A program made the translations under genes and the position numbers. Shown one piece after another: positions 16,830 through 26,688 of a stretch of DNA of 64,000 nt (within the stretch, counting starts at the first letter, position 1; each line of letters starts with the position of its first letter). The DNA comes from CAVQWT01 sp963810815 (lineage in GTDB: Bacteria; Pseudomonadota; Gammaproteobacteria; Burkholderiales; Casimicrobiaceae). The notes below the pieces were generated by a model. That model saw nothing but the letters and a program-made list of their open reading frames with translations. It ran no database searches and was not told the origin of the DNA. The stretch is from the NCBI GenBank assembly GCA_963810815.1, contig CAWEPB010000008.1, positions 371,879-435,878 of the forward strand, given 5' to 3'.

Positions 16830-18503
16830 ATGTCGTGGCTGCACCGCTTCGTCGTCGTGACGGTATTCGGGCTCGTTTCCGCCGGAGGGGCGTGGGCGGA
16901 TCCCGCGCTCGATCGGCGGATAGGCGCCCTCTTGGCGGACCGCGCCGTCGCGAGCCCGGCAGCGCCCGCGGTCGCGGTCGATCGCGCCTGGCTGGAGCAC
17001 GTGTACGCGCCGGAACACCCCGGCCCGGTCTGGTTCACCCTTGACGGTCCGCGCCCCGCCGTGGCCGGGGCGCTGCGGGAATTGCGAGCTGCCGCCGACC
17101 GCGGGCTCGCCCCGGAGGACTACGACATCGGCGCGCTGGAACGCCAGCTCGAAGCGGCGAACGGGCGCGTTCCCGATCCCGACGCGGTGGCACGCGCGGA
17201 CGTCGCGCTGAGCGCGACCGCGCTGCAGTTCCTCGCCGACCTTCGCTACGGCCGGGTGCCGCCGCAGCGGGTCGAACCGCACTACCGCACGCGCGCGAAG
17301 GACGCCGCGTTCGTGGCCGAACTGCGCGAGGCCGTGGCGCGCGACGACCTCGGCGCACTGATCGCCGCGGCCGAGCCGACCTTCCCGCACTACGCGCGGC
17401 TGAAGCAATTGCTGGTCCGATACCGGTCGCTCGCCGCGCAGCCCGCTGCGCCCGGCCTGCCGCCGCTCGCGTCGGCCCGCAGCAAGATCGTCGTCGGCGA
17501 CACCTATGCCGGCGTGCCGGCGTTGCACGCCCAGCTCGTCCGGCTGGGCGATCTCGACGCGACCGCGACCCGCCCGGTCGACGACCGGCTTTCGGAGACG
17601 ATGGCCGAGGGGTTGCGGCGGTTCCAGGCCCGGCACGGCCTGCTGCCGGATGGCGTGCTGGGCAAGGACACGCTCGCCGTGCTGGATGTACCGATCGCGG
17701 TGCGCGTCGGTCAGATCGTGCTGTCGCTGGAGCGCCTGCGCTGGCTGCCCGACCTTCCCGCCGGTCCGCTGATCGCGATCAACATCCCGTCGTTCCGGCT
17801 CTGGGCCTTCGCCGACGCGCCGCCTTCGGAGAATGCGGCGTTGTCGATGCCGGTCGTCGTGGGCAGGGCGATGCGCAACGAAACCCCCGTCTTCATCGGC
17901 GAGATGCGCTACCTCGAGTTCAGCCCGTACTGGAACGTGCCGCCGAGCATCCTGCACAACGAGCTGCTGCCCCGGCTCGCCAGGGATCCGGCGTATCTCG
18001 AGCGCGAGGGCATGGAAATCGTCAGCGCACGAAGCGCCGCGCCGATGGTGGTGGCGATGGCGGACATCGATGCCGGGATCGCGGCGCTGCGATCGGGCGA
18101 CGCCCGCCTGCGCCAGCGTCCGGGCCCGAGAAACGCGCTCGGCGGCGTCAAGTTCGTGCTGCCCAACACCATGGACATCTACCTGCACGGAACGCCGGAA
18201 CGGGAGCTGTTCGACCGCCACCAACGCGATTTCAGCCACGGCTGCATCCGCGTGCGCGAACCGGAGGCGCTCGCCGCGTTCGCGCTGCGCGGCCGCCCTG
18301 AATGGACGGCCGCCGAGATCGAGGCGGCGATGACCTCGGGCGTGAAACGCACGGTGTCGTTGACGGCGCCGATCCCGGTGGTCGTGTTCTATACGACCGC
18401 CATCGCAGAGGTCGACGGCCGCGCGCAATTCCTGCGCGACGTCTACGGCCACGATCGGAAGCTGCTCGCCGAATTGCGCGCGGCCGGCCGCACCGTGCCG
18501 TAG
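16830..18503 (+). CDS. L,D-transpeptidase of the LdtD/YcbB type
   Basis: A 557-residue periplasmic peptidoglycan crosslinking enzyme. A signal peptide (VVVTVFGLVSAGGAWA) is followed by a scaffold region, a peptidoglycan-binding segment (LSETMAEGLRRFQARHGLLPDGVLGKDTLAVLDV), and a YkuD catalytic domain from about residue 300. The catalytic block is present with His453 in YLHGTPERELF and the nucleophile Cys472 in FSHGCIRVREP, in the usual HGT...SHGCIRV form. Size and order match LdtD, which forms 3-3 crosslinks. It follows the bactofilin gene by about 100 bases on the same strand. Confidence 0.92.
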   Translation: MSWLHRFVVVTVFGLVSAGGAWADPALDRRIGALLADRAVASPAAPAVAVDRAWLEHVYAPEHPGPVWFTLDGPRPAVAGALRELRAAADRGLAPEDYDIGALERQLEAANGRVPDPDAVARADVALSATALQFLADLRYGRVPPQRVEPHYRTRAKDAAFVAELREAVARDDLGALIAAAEPTFPHYARLKQLLVRYRSLAAQPAAPGLPPLASARSKIVVGDTYAGVPALHAQLVRLGDLDATATRPVDDRLSETMAEGLRRFQARHGLLPDGVLGKDTLAVLDVPIAVRVGQIVLSLERLRWLPDLPAGPLIAINIPSFRLWAFADAPPSENAALSMPVVVGRAMRNETPVFIGEMRYLEFSPYWNVPPSILHNELLPRLARDPAYLEREGMEIVSARSAAPMVVAMADIDAGIAALRSGDARLRQRPGPRNALGGVKFVLPNTMDIYLHGTPERELFDRHQRDFSHGCIRVREPEALAAFALRGRPEWTAAEIEAAMTSGVKRTVSLTAPIPVVVFYTTAIAEVDGRAQFLRDVYGHDRKLLAELRAAGRTVP

Positions 18504-18510
18504 CGCGATC

Positions 18511-18532
18511 GCCGGCGGCGCGCGCCGCCGGC
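18511..18532. terminator. 22-bp perfect palindrome between convergent genes
   Basis: GCCGGCGGCGC (18511-18521) is directly followed by its reverse complement (18522-18532). It exactly fills the space between the ends of the L,D-transpeptidase and the DUF882 gene. It is a likely bidirectional terminator, although there is no T-run. Confidence 0.55.
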
Positions 18533-19192
18533 CTACCAGCGCCGGACCCGGCCGGTGTCGAGATGGACGAACTGCGACTGCGCGTAGAACCCGACGCCGC
18601 CGGAGCGCAGCGAGAGCGCCGCATCGCGGAGGTCGGCGAGCGGCACGTCGGCGAGCCGGATGTCGATCGCGCGTCCCTCGAGATGAAGGCTGTGCGAGGC
18701 GACGCCGCCGCCGCCGCGCCGCTGCAGCAGCTCGTTGGTCGCCGGTGAGCGGTAACCGGAAATGACCTCGTACGGCGCCCGGGTGCCGGTGATCGCGGAC
18801 AGCGTGTGCAGCTGATCGAGGAGTTGCGGGTCGATCGGCTTCGACTCGCCGTTGCGAAAATCGCGCAGGAACCAGTCGACGCGCGCGAGTGCCTCGGTCA
18901 GGTAGGCGCCGCCGGCGGCGTAGGCGACCGACAGCGCCTCGCCGGTGTGCGTGTGCCGGAACGACAGCGTTCGCATCGACGCGGGATTCGCGACCGCGCG
19001 CTTCGGCAGCGCGAGCAGGGGCGACGCGAGCAGCGCGGCGCCGGCCGCGAGGAAGCGCCGGCGGTCGGGCGCGTGGGTGCTGGCCGAGGTGGATTCGTCG
19101 CTCGAGCGGCGGTGGCCAACGTGGAATCGTCGCTCCGAATCGGAAGGATGCGCATCGGGAAATCGGGACTGCCGCGTGAAATGGCCGGCCAT
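18533..19192 (-). CDS. DUF882/YcbK-like murein endopeptidase (M15-like)
   Basis: A 219-residue Tat-exported protein. DRRRFLAAGAALLASPLLALP is a twin-arginine-like signal, and the mature part shows the DUF882 blocks YEVISGYRSPATNELLQRRGGG, ASHSLHLEGRAIDIRL and QFVHLDTGRVRRW. The His and Asp residues in these are the likely zinc ligands of the peptidase M15-like fold, as in E. coli YcbK/MepK, which cuts LdtD-made 3-3 crosslinks. The neighbouring L,D-transpeptidase supports this. The only canonical start before the signal is the ATG at 19192. It overlaps a perfect TATAAT on the same strand (19196-19191), so the true translation start is uncertain. Confidence 0.85.
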   Translation of the reverse strand: MAGHFTRQSRFPDAHPSDSERRFHVGHRRSSDESTSASTHAPDRRRFLAAGAALLASPLLALPKRAVANPASMRTLSFRHTHTGEALSVAYAAGGAYLTEALARVDWFLRDFRNGESKPIDPQLLDQLHTLSAITGTRAPYEVISGYRSPATNELLQRRGGGGVASHSLHLEGRAIDIRLADVPLADLRDAALSLRSGGVGFYAQSQFVHLDTGRVRRW

Positions 19193-19268
19193 TATACGCG
19201 GGCGCGATCGCGCGCCCGAACCGGAGGCGCGCGCGCATTGCCTGGCCTTCAGGCCGGCGGGGACGGTT

Positions 19269-21221
19269 TCACGTCAGCCCCAACCGCCGCAGGAACGGCG
19301 GCCAGCGCGGGTCGCCGTGCAGCACCCGCAGGAACCAGTCGTGCGCCGAATACGTCACGCCGGGGTCGCGCTGCGCATGGGCGCGCTCGAGCCACTCGAA
19401 CGCCTTGTCCACCTCCCCCCGGTACGCGTAGGCCTCGGCGATCTGGAACGCGGCGGTCCAGCCGAATCCCTCGATCAGCGCGTGCAGCGCCGCGTCCGAT
19501 TCCGCCGGGCGCCCCAGGGCGTGATGGACCATCGACAAGGCGAGATTGCGGAAGACGTCGTGCGACTCGGCGGCGGACAGCGCCAGCCGCTTCCTGGGCG
19601 TGGCCCTGCATCAGACGCGTGATCGCCAGGAACGCGTGGGTCAGGCCGGCGGTCGGATTGAGGTCGAGCGCGATCTGGAGTGCCGCCGCCGCCTCGTCCA
19701 GGCGTCCGGCCATCACGTGGATCAGCGCCATCTGGCGATGCGTTCGCGCCGAGAGCGGATCCAGCGCGACTGCCTTGCGCATCAGTTCGAGCCCCTCGTC
19801 GAACCGGCCGAGCACCCGCGCGAGCCCGGCCGCCGCCATCAGCGCGTGGGCGTCGCCGGGAGCGAGCGCCAGCGCGCGCCGGAACGACGCGTCCGCCGCG
19901 GCCCAGTCCCAGTCGTGGCCTTGCTGCACCAGGCCGAGCTCGACATGCGCTTCGGCCAGGTCGGGCGACAGTTCCAGCGCGTGCTGCGCGGCCTCGCGGG
20001 CACGCTCGAAGCCTTCGTCGATCGGCGCGAAGCCATACCCCGCCTGCACCTGGTGGATCCGCGACAGCCCCGTCCACGCCAGCGCGAAATCCGGGTCGAG
20101 CGCAAGCGCCTGCCTGAACAGCGCAATCGCCTTGTCGGTGTCGGCCTGCGTGGTGCGCTCGCCGTAGAACTTTCCCTGCAGGTAGAGCTGGAAGGCCTCG
20201 GGATTGTCGCTGCGCCCGGCGGCGGCCACGCGCACCTCGGCCGCCGTCGTCGCTGGTCGTCGTGGGTTCCGCCGGCGCGCCGAGCAATGCGGCACGCAGC
20301 TCCTTGACCACCGACTGCGCGATGTCGTCCTGCACGGCGAAGATGTCGTCGAGCTCGCGGTCGTAGGTCTCCGACCACAGGTGCGAGTCCGACGCGACTT
20401 CGATCAGCTGCACGGTGATGCGCACGCGCTTGCCGGACCGGCGCACGCTGCCTTCGAGCACCGTCGCCACGTTGAGCTTCTGCGCGATGGTCGGGATGTC
20501 GACGCCCTTGCCCTTGAACGAGAACGCGGACGTCCGCGACGCCACGCGCAGGCCGCGGATCTTCGCCAGCACGTTCAGCAGTTCTTCCGAAAGGCCGTCG
20601 GCGAAGTACTCGTTCTCCTCGTCGCGGCTCATGTTGACGAACGGCAGCACCGCGACCGACGGCGTATCGGCGGCGGCAGCGGGCGGGGTGGCGCGCGCCG
20701 CGGGCGCGGCGGCAGGCGCGGCGGACGCCGTCGCGGGTGCAGCGGGTGCGATGGCAGGCGGCGGCGGTCGCGCCGCCGCGGCACCGCCGCCCGAGAGCAG
20801 CCGCTGCACGCGCGCGGCAAACGCCTCCGGCGCGGCGCCCGGCGGGCAGGTGCGTCCACTGCACCTCGCGGAACTTCTCCGGCACGCGGGCGTTGACGTC
20901 GACGGTGGCGTCGATCACCACCGGCAACAGGAACGCCTTGCCGTCCGCCATGTCCAGCGTGCGGTTCACCGCGAGGTTCCATTCGCGCCGGAAGTAACCC
21001 TCCTCGCGCGCCTGCGTGTTCGCCGAGATGATCGGCACGAACAGCGCGCACTCCTTGATCTGCCGGCGGATCGACGCATCCCAGGCGTCGCCGCCGCGCA
21101 GCTCGCTCTGGTCGAACCAGACATCGAGGCCGACGGCGCGCAGCGCGTCGCAGATCCGCCGGGCGACCTCGGCATCCTGCGACGCGTAGCTCAGGAAGAT
21201 GGCTTGGTTGGGGGTGCTCAC
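19269..21221 (-). pseudogene. TIR - TolB-like - TPR protein, split by three frameshifts
   Basis: Four consecutive frames combine into one protein of about 650 residues. The N terminus is a TIR domain (AIFLSYASQDAEVARRICDALRAVGLDVWFDQSELRGGDAWDASI, FVPIISANTQAREEGYFRREWNLA). A Pro/Ala linker follows, then a TolB-like domain typical of TPR 'adenylate cyclase' proteins (SVAVLPFVNMSRDEENEYFADGLSEELLNVLAKI), then TPR repeats (PEAFQLYLQGKFYGERTTQADTDKAIALFRQALALDPDF onward). Frames change near 20836-20845, 20238-20244 and 19585-19590, each a +1 shift that rejoins sequence without loss. The GTG at 21221 is the probable start. It is likely a cytoplasmic signalling or stress-sensing protein. The usual catalytic TIR glutamate position appears to be Arg, so NADase activity is doubtful. 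Confidence 0.68.
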
Positions 21222-21490
21222 GCGGGGTCGGAGGGGAGTTCGATATCGCTGCGCAGCGAAACCGGGTTGGCGTGCCCGGACGGACGGCCGCACCGATTCT
21301 CACCCAGTTCGCCTCGGACCCGCAATCGCCGCCGCCGATCCGCTGTCGATTCGCCGGCCGCCGGTCGGGTCGGCCGACCGCCGACGCGGTGGACGTGGAG
21401 GGCTTCCCGGTCGCGACAGGAGGCGTACGCTAGCACGTTGCCGGGACGGCGGCGGCACGCGCACTCCTTCACCACCACCAAGGACAGCTG

Positions 21491-21868
21491 ATGAACAAGG
21501 AACTCTTCGACAAGGGCCTGGAAACGCGTCGCGAAGTGCTCGGCGCCGAATACGTCGACAACTCGATCAGGAACGCCGACGACTTCAGCATGGCGATGCA
21601 GGAGCTCGTCACCCAGTACTGCTGGGGCGACGTCTGGAACCGGCCGGGACTGGACCGCCGCACGCGCAGCCTGCTGAACCTGGCGATGATCACCGCGCTC
21701 AATCGTCCGCACGAACTCAAGCTTCATGTACGCGGGGCGATCAACAACGGCGTGACCAAGGACGAGATCAGGGAGGTCTTCCTGCAGACCGCGATCTACT
21801 GCGGCGTACCGGCGGCGATCGACAGCTTCCGCAACGCGCGCGAGATGTTCAAGGAGATGGGCATCTGA
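21491..21868 (+). CDS. carboxymuconolactone decarboxylase-family protein
   Basis: A 125-residue all-helical CMD-family protein close to PcaC: KGLETRREVLGAEYVDNSI, DFSMAMQELVTQYCWGDVWNRPGLDRRTRSLLNLAMITAL, and ELKLHVRGAINNGVTKDEIREVFLQTAIYCGVPAA. PcaC converts 4-carboxymuconolactone to beta-ketoadipate enol-lactone, and the closely spaced family also includes uncharacterised decarboxylases. The CxxC pair of AhpD peroxidase-type members is absent. No other protocatechuate-pathway gene is nearby, so the substrate is not fixed. Confidence 0.85.
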   Translation: MNKELFDKGLETRREVLGAEYVDNSIRNADDFSMAMQELVTQYCWGDVWNRPGLDRRTRSLLNLAMITALNRPHELKLHVRGAINNGVTKDEIREVFLQTAIYCGVPAAIDSFRNAREMFKEMGI

Positions 21869-21979
21869 CGGGCGCCCGGGGCCGGATTCGACTGGATGTC
21901 GTGTTGCTGGCACGGCGCTCGGCGTCGACGGCGACGGCACCGACGTATCGCGCGCATCGTCGCGCGTCCTGCGCGGACG

Positions 21980-22681
21980 CTAGTGCGGCGAGTGCGGATG
22001 CAGGATGCGGACGGGATTGCCGTGGTCCATGCCGCCGAACGATCCACCTTCCCGCATCAGGGCAGCGACGGCCTCCGCCGGCGTGCTGCAGAAGATCAGC
22101 CGGTCGAGGTCGTGCGCGCCGATGAGTCCGGCATCGAGCATGCGCTCCTGCATCCAGTCCAGCATTCCCTGCCAGAACGCCTTGTCGTAGAGCAGCACGG
22201 GCGCGTGCGGGGACTTGCCGCACTGGATCAGCGTCAACACCTCCCCCAGTTCGTCCAGCGTGCCGAAGCCGCCCGGGAAGAACAGGAATGCCCTGGAATG
22301 GCGGCAGAACGCCACCTTGCGCGAGGCGAAGTGGTCGAACTTCAGCTGGACGTCCAGATGCGGGTTGGGCTTTTCCTCGACCGGCAGGGTTATCGACAGC
22401 CCCACGCTGCGTCCGCAGCATCCGGCCCTGGCCCCTTCGTTGGCCGCCTGCATGATGCCGGGCCCGCCTCCGGTGATGACGGCGATGCCCCGTTGGGACA
22501 GGAGCCGCGCCGTTTCGCGTGCAGCGACGTAGTACCGGTTGTCCGGCGCGACCCTCGCGCTGCCGAAAATGGCCACGGATGGCCCCAGGTCGGTCAGCGC
22601 GGCCTGGGAGGCGTCGACTTCCCTTGCCAGTCGCTGGCTCAGCGTGTCGTGATCGGCAAACTTCGGTTCCAGCTTGTGCAT
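21980..22681 (-). CDS. LOG-family (lysine decarboxylase-like) nucleotide hydrolase
   Basis: A 233-residue Rossmann-fold protein of the TIGR00730/LOG family. Signature motifs are GGGPGIMQAANEGA and PGGFGTLDELGEVLTLIQ, the PGGxGTxxE phosphoribohydrolase motif. Family members release bases from nucleoside 5'-monophosphates, including cytokinin nucleotides in plants. The ATG at 22681 is chosen because sequence before it (22682-22875) is low-complexity and not conserved. It is transcribed alone, convergent with the CMD gene. Confidence 0.88.
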   Translation of the reverse strand: MHKLEPKFADHDTLSQRLAREVDASQAALTDLGPSVAIFGSARVAPDNRYYVAARETARLLSQRGIAVITGGGPGIMQAANEGARAGCCGRSVGLSITLPVEEKPNPHLDVQLKFDHFASRKVAFCRHSRAFLFFPGGFGTLDELGEVLTLIQCGKSPHAPVLLYDKAFWQGMLDWMQERMLDAGLIGAHDLDRLIFCSTPAEAVAALMREGGSFGGMDHGNPVRILHPHSPH

Positions 22682-22875
22682 CGCATGGCCTTTCCCCGCG
22701 CCAACGCGAAGGACGCGGGCGCTGTCGGCAACGGCGCAGTCGGAACTGGCGCAATCGGCGCTGGCACGAATGCATCCTGGGTTGTGGTGCCCGGCGATAG
22801 CAGCAAGAACGATGCCAAATCCAGCCGATTCGCCGCCAGGCGGCCGCCGGAAGCCCGGCGACGCGCCCAGGGCGA

Positions 22876-23835
22876 TCAGCGCGGCAGCGGCGGCAGCGAG
22901 CGCAGATACGCGACGATGGCGTCGAGGTCCTCGTCGCGGATGCCGGCGTACCAGGCGAAAGCCATCGGCAGCTCCAGCTTGCGGCCGTCGCGCCCGATGC
23001 CCTGGGCGATGGCGCGCTTGATCTCGGCGTCGGTCCACCTGCCGAGTCCCTGTTCGGGATGCGGCGTGATGTTGCGCGAAACTGTGCCCTTCCAGCTCGC
23101 CGGCAGGCCCTTGACGAACGACGGAAGGAACGGCCTGCCGCCGGCGCCGAGCGAGGTCTCGAACTGCAACACGCCCTGCTGCATCGGTGTGTGGCACTCC
23201 ATGCAATGCGCGATCGTCGCGAGATACGCGCCACGGCGCACCTTGTCGGTCAGGTCGCGCTCGGTGAAGCCGCGATCCGCCTCCGCAAAGGCCTCGCGCC
23301 TGACCGGCATCCGATAGGTGGGCGGCGGCGTGGCGTTGCGCACGGCCGGGACCGAACGCAGGTACGCGACCACGGCGTCGAGATCGGCCGGGAGCAGCGC
23401 CTTGAAGAAGTTCGCCGCCATCGGGTCGCCGAGGGGCTTGCCCGCGAGCGGGCCGTGGTTCGGACGAGCTCCCTGCGTGATCGCCCGCTTGATCTCGTCG
23501 TCGGTCCACAGGCCGATCCCGGTTTCCCGGTCGGGCGTGATGTTGGGCGCGGTGCCGGCAAAGGGCGGAATGTCGAAGCTCACACCACCGCCGGACAGCT
23601 CCTGGCCGGCCACGGGTCGACCGTCGGCATCCTTGGGCGTATGGCAGTTCCCGCAGGCCATGACGGTGGTGACGAGATACCGACCGCGCTCCAGCGCCGT
23701 TGTCTGCGCGACGGCGGATGCGGCGCCGACGACAAGGACGGCGGCCAGCACGATCCTTCCGGCCGCAAGGCTCGCCGCGAACGCTGTCCGACCGCGATTC
23801 GTCGCGTGCCGGGTCGATGATTCCGGAGATCGCAT
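22876..23835 (-). CDS. periplasmic dihaem cytochrome c
   Basis: A 319-residue exported cytochrome with two CxxCH haem sites, CGNCH at 61-65 and CMECH at 211-215. Each sits in a similar domain containing NITPDRETGIGLWTDDEIKRAITQG or NITPHPEQGLGRWTDAEIKRAIAQG and a candidate distal Met. Duplicate domains of this kind occur in cytochrome subunits of periplasmic alcohol or aldehyde dehydrogenases. The signal peptide ends GAASAVAQ, and GGGAG 6 bases before the ATG at 23835 supports the start. It lies just upstream of the SMP-30 lactonase gene on the other side but shares its strand, so an electron-transfer role for a sugar or alcohol dehydrogenase is plausible. Confidence 0.9.
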   Translation of the reverse strand: MRSPESSTRHATNRGRTAFAASLAAGRIVLAAVLVVGAASAVAQTTALERGRYLVTTVMACGNCHTPKDADGRPVAGQELSGGGVSFDIPPFAGTAPNITPDRETGIGLWTDDEIKRAITQGARPNHGPLAGKPLGDPMAANFFKALLPADLDAVVAYLRSVPAVRNATPPPTYRMPVRREAFAEADRGFTERDLTDKVRRGAYLATIAHCMECHTPMQQGVLQFETSLGAGGRPFLPSFVKGLPASWKGTVSRNITPHPEQGLGRWTDAEIKRAIAQGIGRDGRKLELPMAFAWYAGIRDEDLDAIVAYLRSLPPLPR

Positions 23836-23991
23836 GGAGGCTCCCGCGGGTTTGGTGCCGGCAAGCGTGTTCCTGCCAGCCGAGGTCCGCCGCGGCAAAC
23901 CGCCGCAGCGAGGATCTCGCCCGCCGGATGCTGCGGGCGGGACCATTGCGCGTCAAGGCATTTCGACGGCCGTTGCGGCGGCCGCCGCGGC

Positions 23992-24927
<936 letters not shown>

Positions 24928-24962
24928 ATTCGTAACTTCTTCCGGAGTCCGATGAATCGCGG

Positions 24963-26162
24963 TCATGCCTGCACCCAATGCGCCACGGGCCGCGAAAGGA
25001 ATTGGTCGAGCGGAATGCCATCCCCGCCGACCAGCAGGCTGCGCTGGGGCTTGAAGGCCTCGGCAAAGGCCGCGATGCCAGGTTGAGCCACGGGCGCCCG
25101 CCCGCTCTTGACCTCGATGGCCACCAGCCGGCGACCTGCCTTGACGACGAAATCGACCTCCAGGTTGCGCTCGCGCCAGTAGTACAGCTCGCACTCGCCG
25201 GCCGCCGCCGCGTTGACCAGGTGGGCCCCCACGCTGGACTCCACCAGCCGGCCCCAGGTTTCGGGGTCGCCGGCCGCCTCGGCCAGCGTGAGGCCGCTGC
25301 CTGCCGTCATCAGCGCGGTGTTGAACACCTGCAGCTTGGGGCTGGAGCCACGACTGCGAACCGCCTGGCCGGCAAACTTCTGCAGCCCGGTGACCATGCC
25401 CGCGCCTGCCAGCAGGTCCACGTAGTGAGCCAGCGTCGTGCTGTTGCCGGCATCCTGCAGCTGGCCGAGCATCTTGGTGTAGGAGAGCACCTGCCCGGAA
25501 TAGCGGCACGAAAGCTCGAACAACCGCCGCAGCAACGCCGGCTTGTCCACGCGTGAGAGCAGCAGGACGTCGCGGGCTAGCGTGGTCTCGATCAGCGCAT
25601 CCACGACGTAGCGCGACCACCGTGCCGGCTGCTTGATCAGCGGCGCGGCACCCGGGTAGCCGCCGTAGAACACGTACTGGTCCAGCGACCAGCCGAACGC
25701 GTCGCGCATCTCGGCCAGCGACCAATGCGGCAGGTGCAGCACCTCGAAGCGGCCGGCCAGGCTCTCCGCCAATCCGCGCGAAATGAGCAGGGGCGCGGAT
25801 CCCAGCAGCACGACGCGCAGTGGGCGCTTATGCCGCGTGTCCTCGTCCCAAAGACGCTTGACCGTTTCCGACCAGCCTGGAATCTTCTGAATTTCGTCGA
25901 GCACCAGCACCGCACCGGACTTGCCGGCGTCGGCCGCGGCCAGACGTGCGCCATCCCACTGCTGCGCGATCCACCCCGGCCCACGCAGCGTCGGCTCGTC
26001 CGCACTGGCGAAACGGGCGACCCGGTCCGACGCGTCGATGACCTGCTGCACCAGCGTGGTCTTGCCGACCTGCCGCGGACCCGCCACCGCCTGGATGAAC
26101 CGCCTCGGCTCGGCGAGTCGTCGTGCAAGTGTCGCGGCCTGGAGGCGGGTGTAGGTCATCAC
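24963..26162 (-). CDS. AAA-type ATPase with DUF4143
   Basis: A 399-residue ATPase. The N-terminal AAA_14 domain has a Walker A motif at 28-36 (GPRQVGKTT) and a Walker B at 86-90 (LVLDE in VLVLDEIQKIPGWSE). The C-terminal DUF4143 region carries nuclease-like residues (VDFVV...IEVKSG). The biological role of this widespread, patchily distributed family is unknown. Codon use is less GC-extreme than in flanking genes, and its upstream region is AT-rich with tandem palindromes, both suggesting horizontal transfer. No clear Shine-Dalgarno sequence precedes the tandem ATGs at 26162. Confidence 0.9.
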   Translation of the reverse strand: MMTYTRLQAATLARRLAEPRRFIQAVAGPRQVGKTTLVQQVIDASDRVARFASADEPTLRGPGWIAQQWDGARLAAADAGKSGAVLVLDEIQKIPGWSETVKRLWDEDTRHKRPLRVVLLGSAPLLISRGLAESLAGRFEVLHLPHWSLAEMRDAFGWSLDQYVFYGGYPGAAPLIKQPARWSRYVVDALIETTLARDVLLLSRVDKPALLRRLFELSCRYSGQVLSYTKMLGQLQDAGNSTTLAHYVDLLAGAGMVTGLQKFAGQAVRSRGSSPKLQVFNTALMTAGSGLTLAEAAGDPETWGRLVESSVGAHLVNAAAAGECELYYWRERNLEVDFVVKAGRRLVAIEVKSGRAPVAQPGIAAFAEAFKPQRSLLVGGDGIPLDQFLSRPVAHWVQA

Positions 26163-26175
26163 GGGCCCAACGATT

Positions 26176-26215
26176 TACTCAATACATTGAGTATTTTTAC
26201 TCAATATATTGAGCA
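26176..26215. promoter_or_regulatory. two tandem 18-bp palindromes upstream of the DUF4143 ATPase
   Basis: TACTCAATACATTGAGTA (26176-26193) is a perfect palindrome and TACTCAATATATTGAGCA (26198-26215) is nearly so. Their centres are 22 bases apart, two helical turns, so two dimers could bind on the same DNA face. They lie 14-53 bases upstream of the ATPase start, in the most AT-rich stretch of the window. Confidence 0.7.
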
Positions 26216-26327
26216 AAACAAGAGCCTCCCGGCGCATGGCGCAGAAGGAAACCAAGTCCCCGGGAATCCCGGAGCAGTTCGGAATTCCTGAACGCGAGAA
26301 GCGGTGGTCAATGCGTTTGCTGAGTGC

Positions 26328-26657
26328 TCAGGCACCATCGTCGAAAAGTTCATGGCCGCAGAGATCTTCCACCACCGAGTGCATCTCCACCTCGAACCAT
26401 TGCCTGAACATGGCAAACGTACGGTTCGGCGGCCAGTCGCCCTCGTCGGTGTGCCAGGCGTTGAGTTCGCGCTCGAAGATTTCGGCGTAGACCGTCCTGA
26501 GCACCTTCGCCGCCTCGTCGTCGTCCTCGAATCCCGGCGCCAGGTAGACGGTATGCTCCCCCGCCATGTCGGGCACCAGACCGGAATCGTCCAACGAGGC
26601 GGCCCAGTCGAGGTACGGCTGCCTGGGACGCACGATCAGGGCGGAGCGATTGAGCAT
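26328..26657 (-). CDS. conserved hypothetical protein
   Basis: A 109-residue acidic cytoplasmic protein starting MLNRSALIVRPRQPYLDWAASLDDSGLVPD. I recognise it as a conserved gammaproteobacterial/betaproteobacterial hypothetical family with blocks HTVYLAPGFEDDDEAAKVLRTVYAEIFERELNAWHTDEGDWP and MFRQWFEVEMHSVVEDLC. No catalytic motif is evident. It lies 31 bases downstream of the HTH gene on the same strand, so the two may form an operon. The high Asp/Glu and Trp content hints at a protein-interaction role. Confidence 0.75.
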   Translation of the reverse strand: MLNRSALIVRPRQPYLDWAASLDDSGLVPDMAGEHTVYLAPGFEDDDEAAKVLRTVYAEIFERELNAWHTDEGDWPPNRTFAMFRQWFEVEMHSVVEDLCGHELFDDGA

Positions 26658-26688
26658 GGCGGTCGTCCGGCTTCTGGTGAAACGGGGG

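Noticed and set aside
19269..21221. The TIR gene as an anti-phage defence system
   Set aside because: No partner (Thoeris, CBASS or Argonaute genes) is nearby, and the catalytic Glu seems absent.
26170..26220. AT-rich palindromes as insertion-sequence ends or an attachment site
   Set aside because: No transposase or integrase, no flanking duplication and no matching copy elsewhere were seen. The fixed 22-bp spacing before a gene fits operators better.
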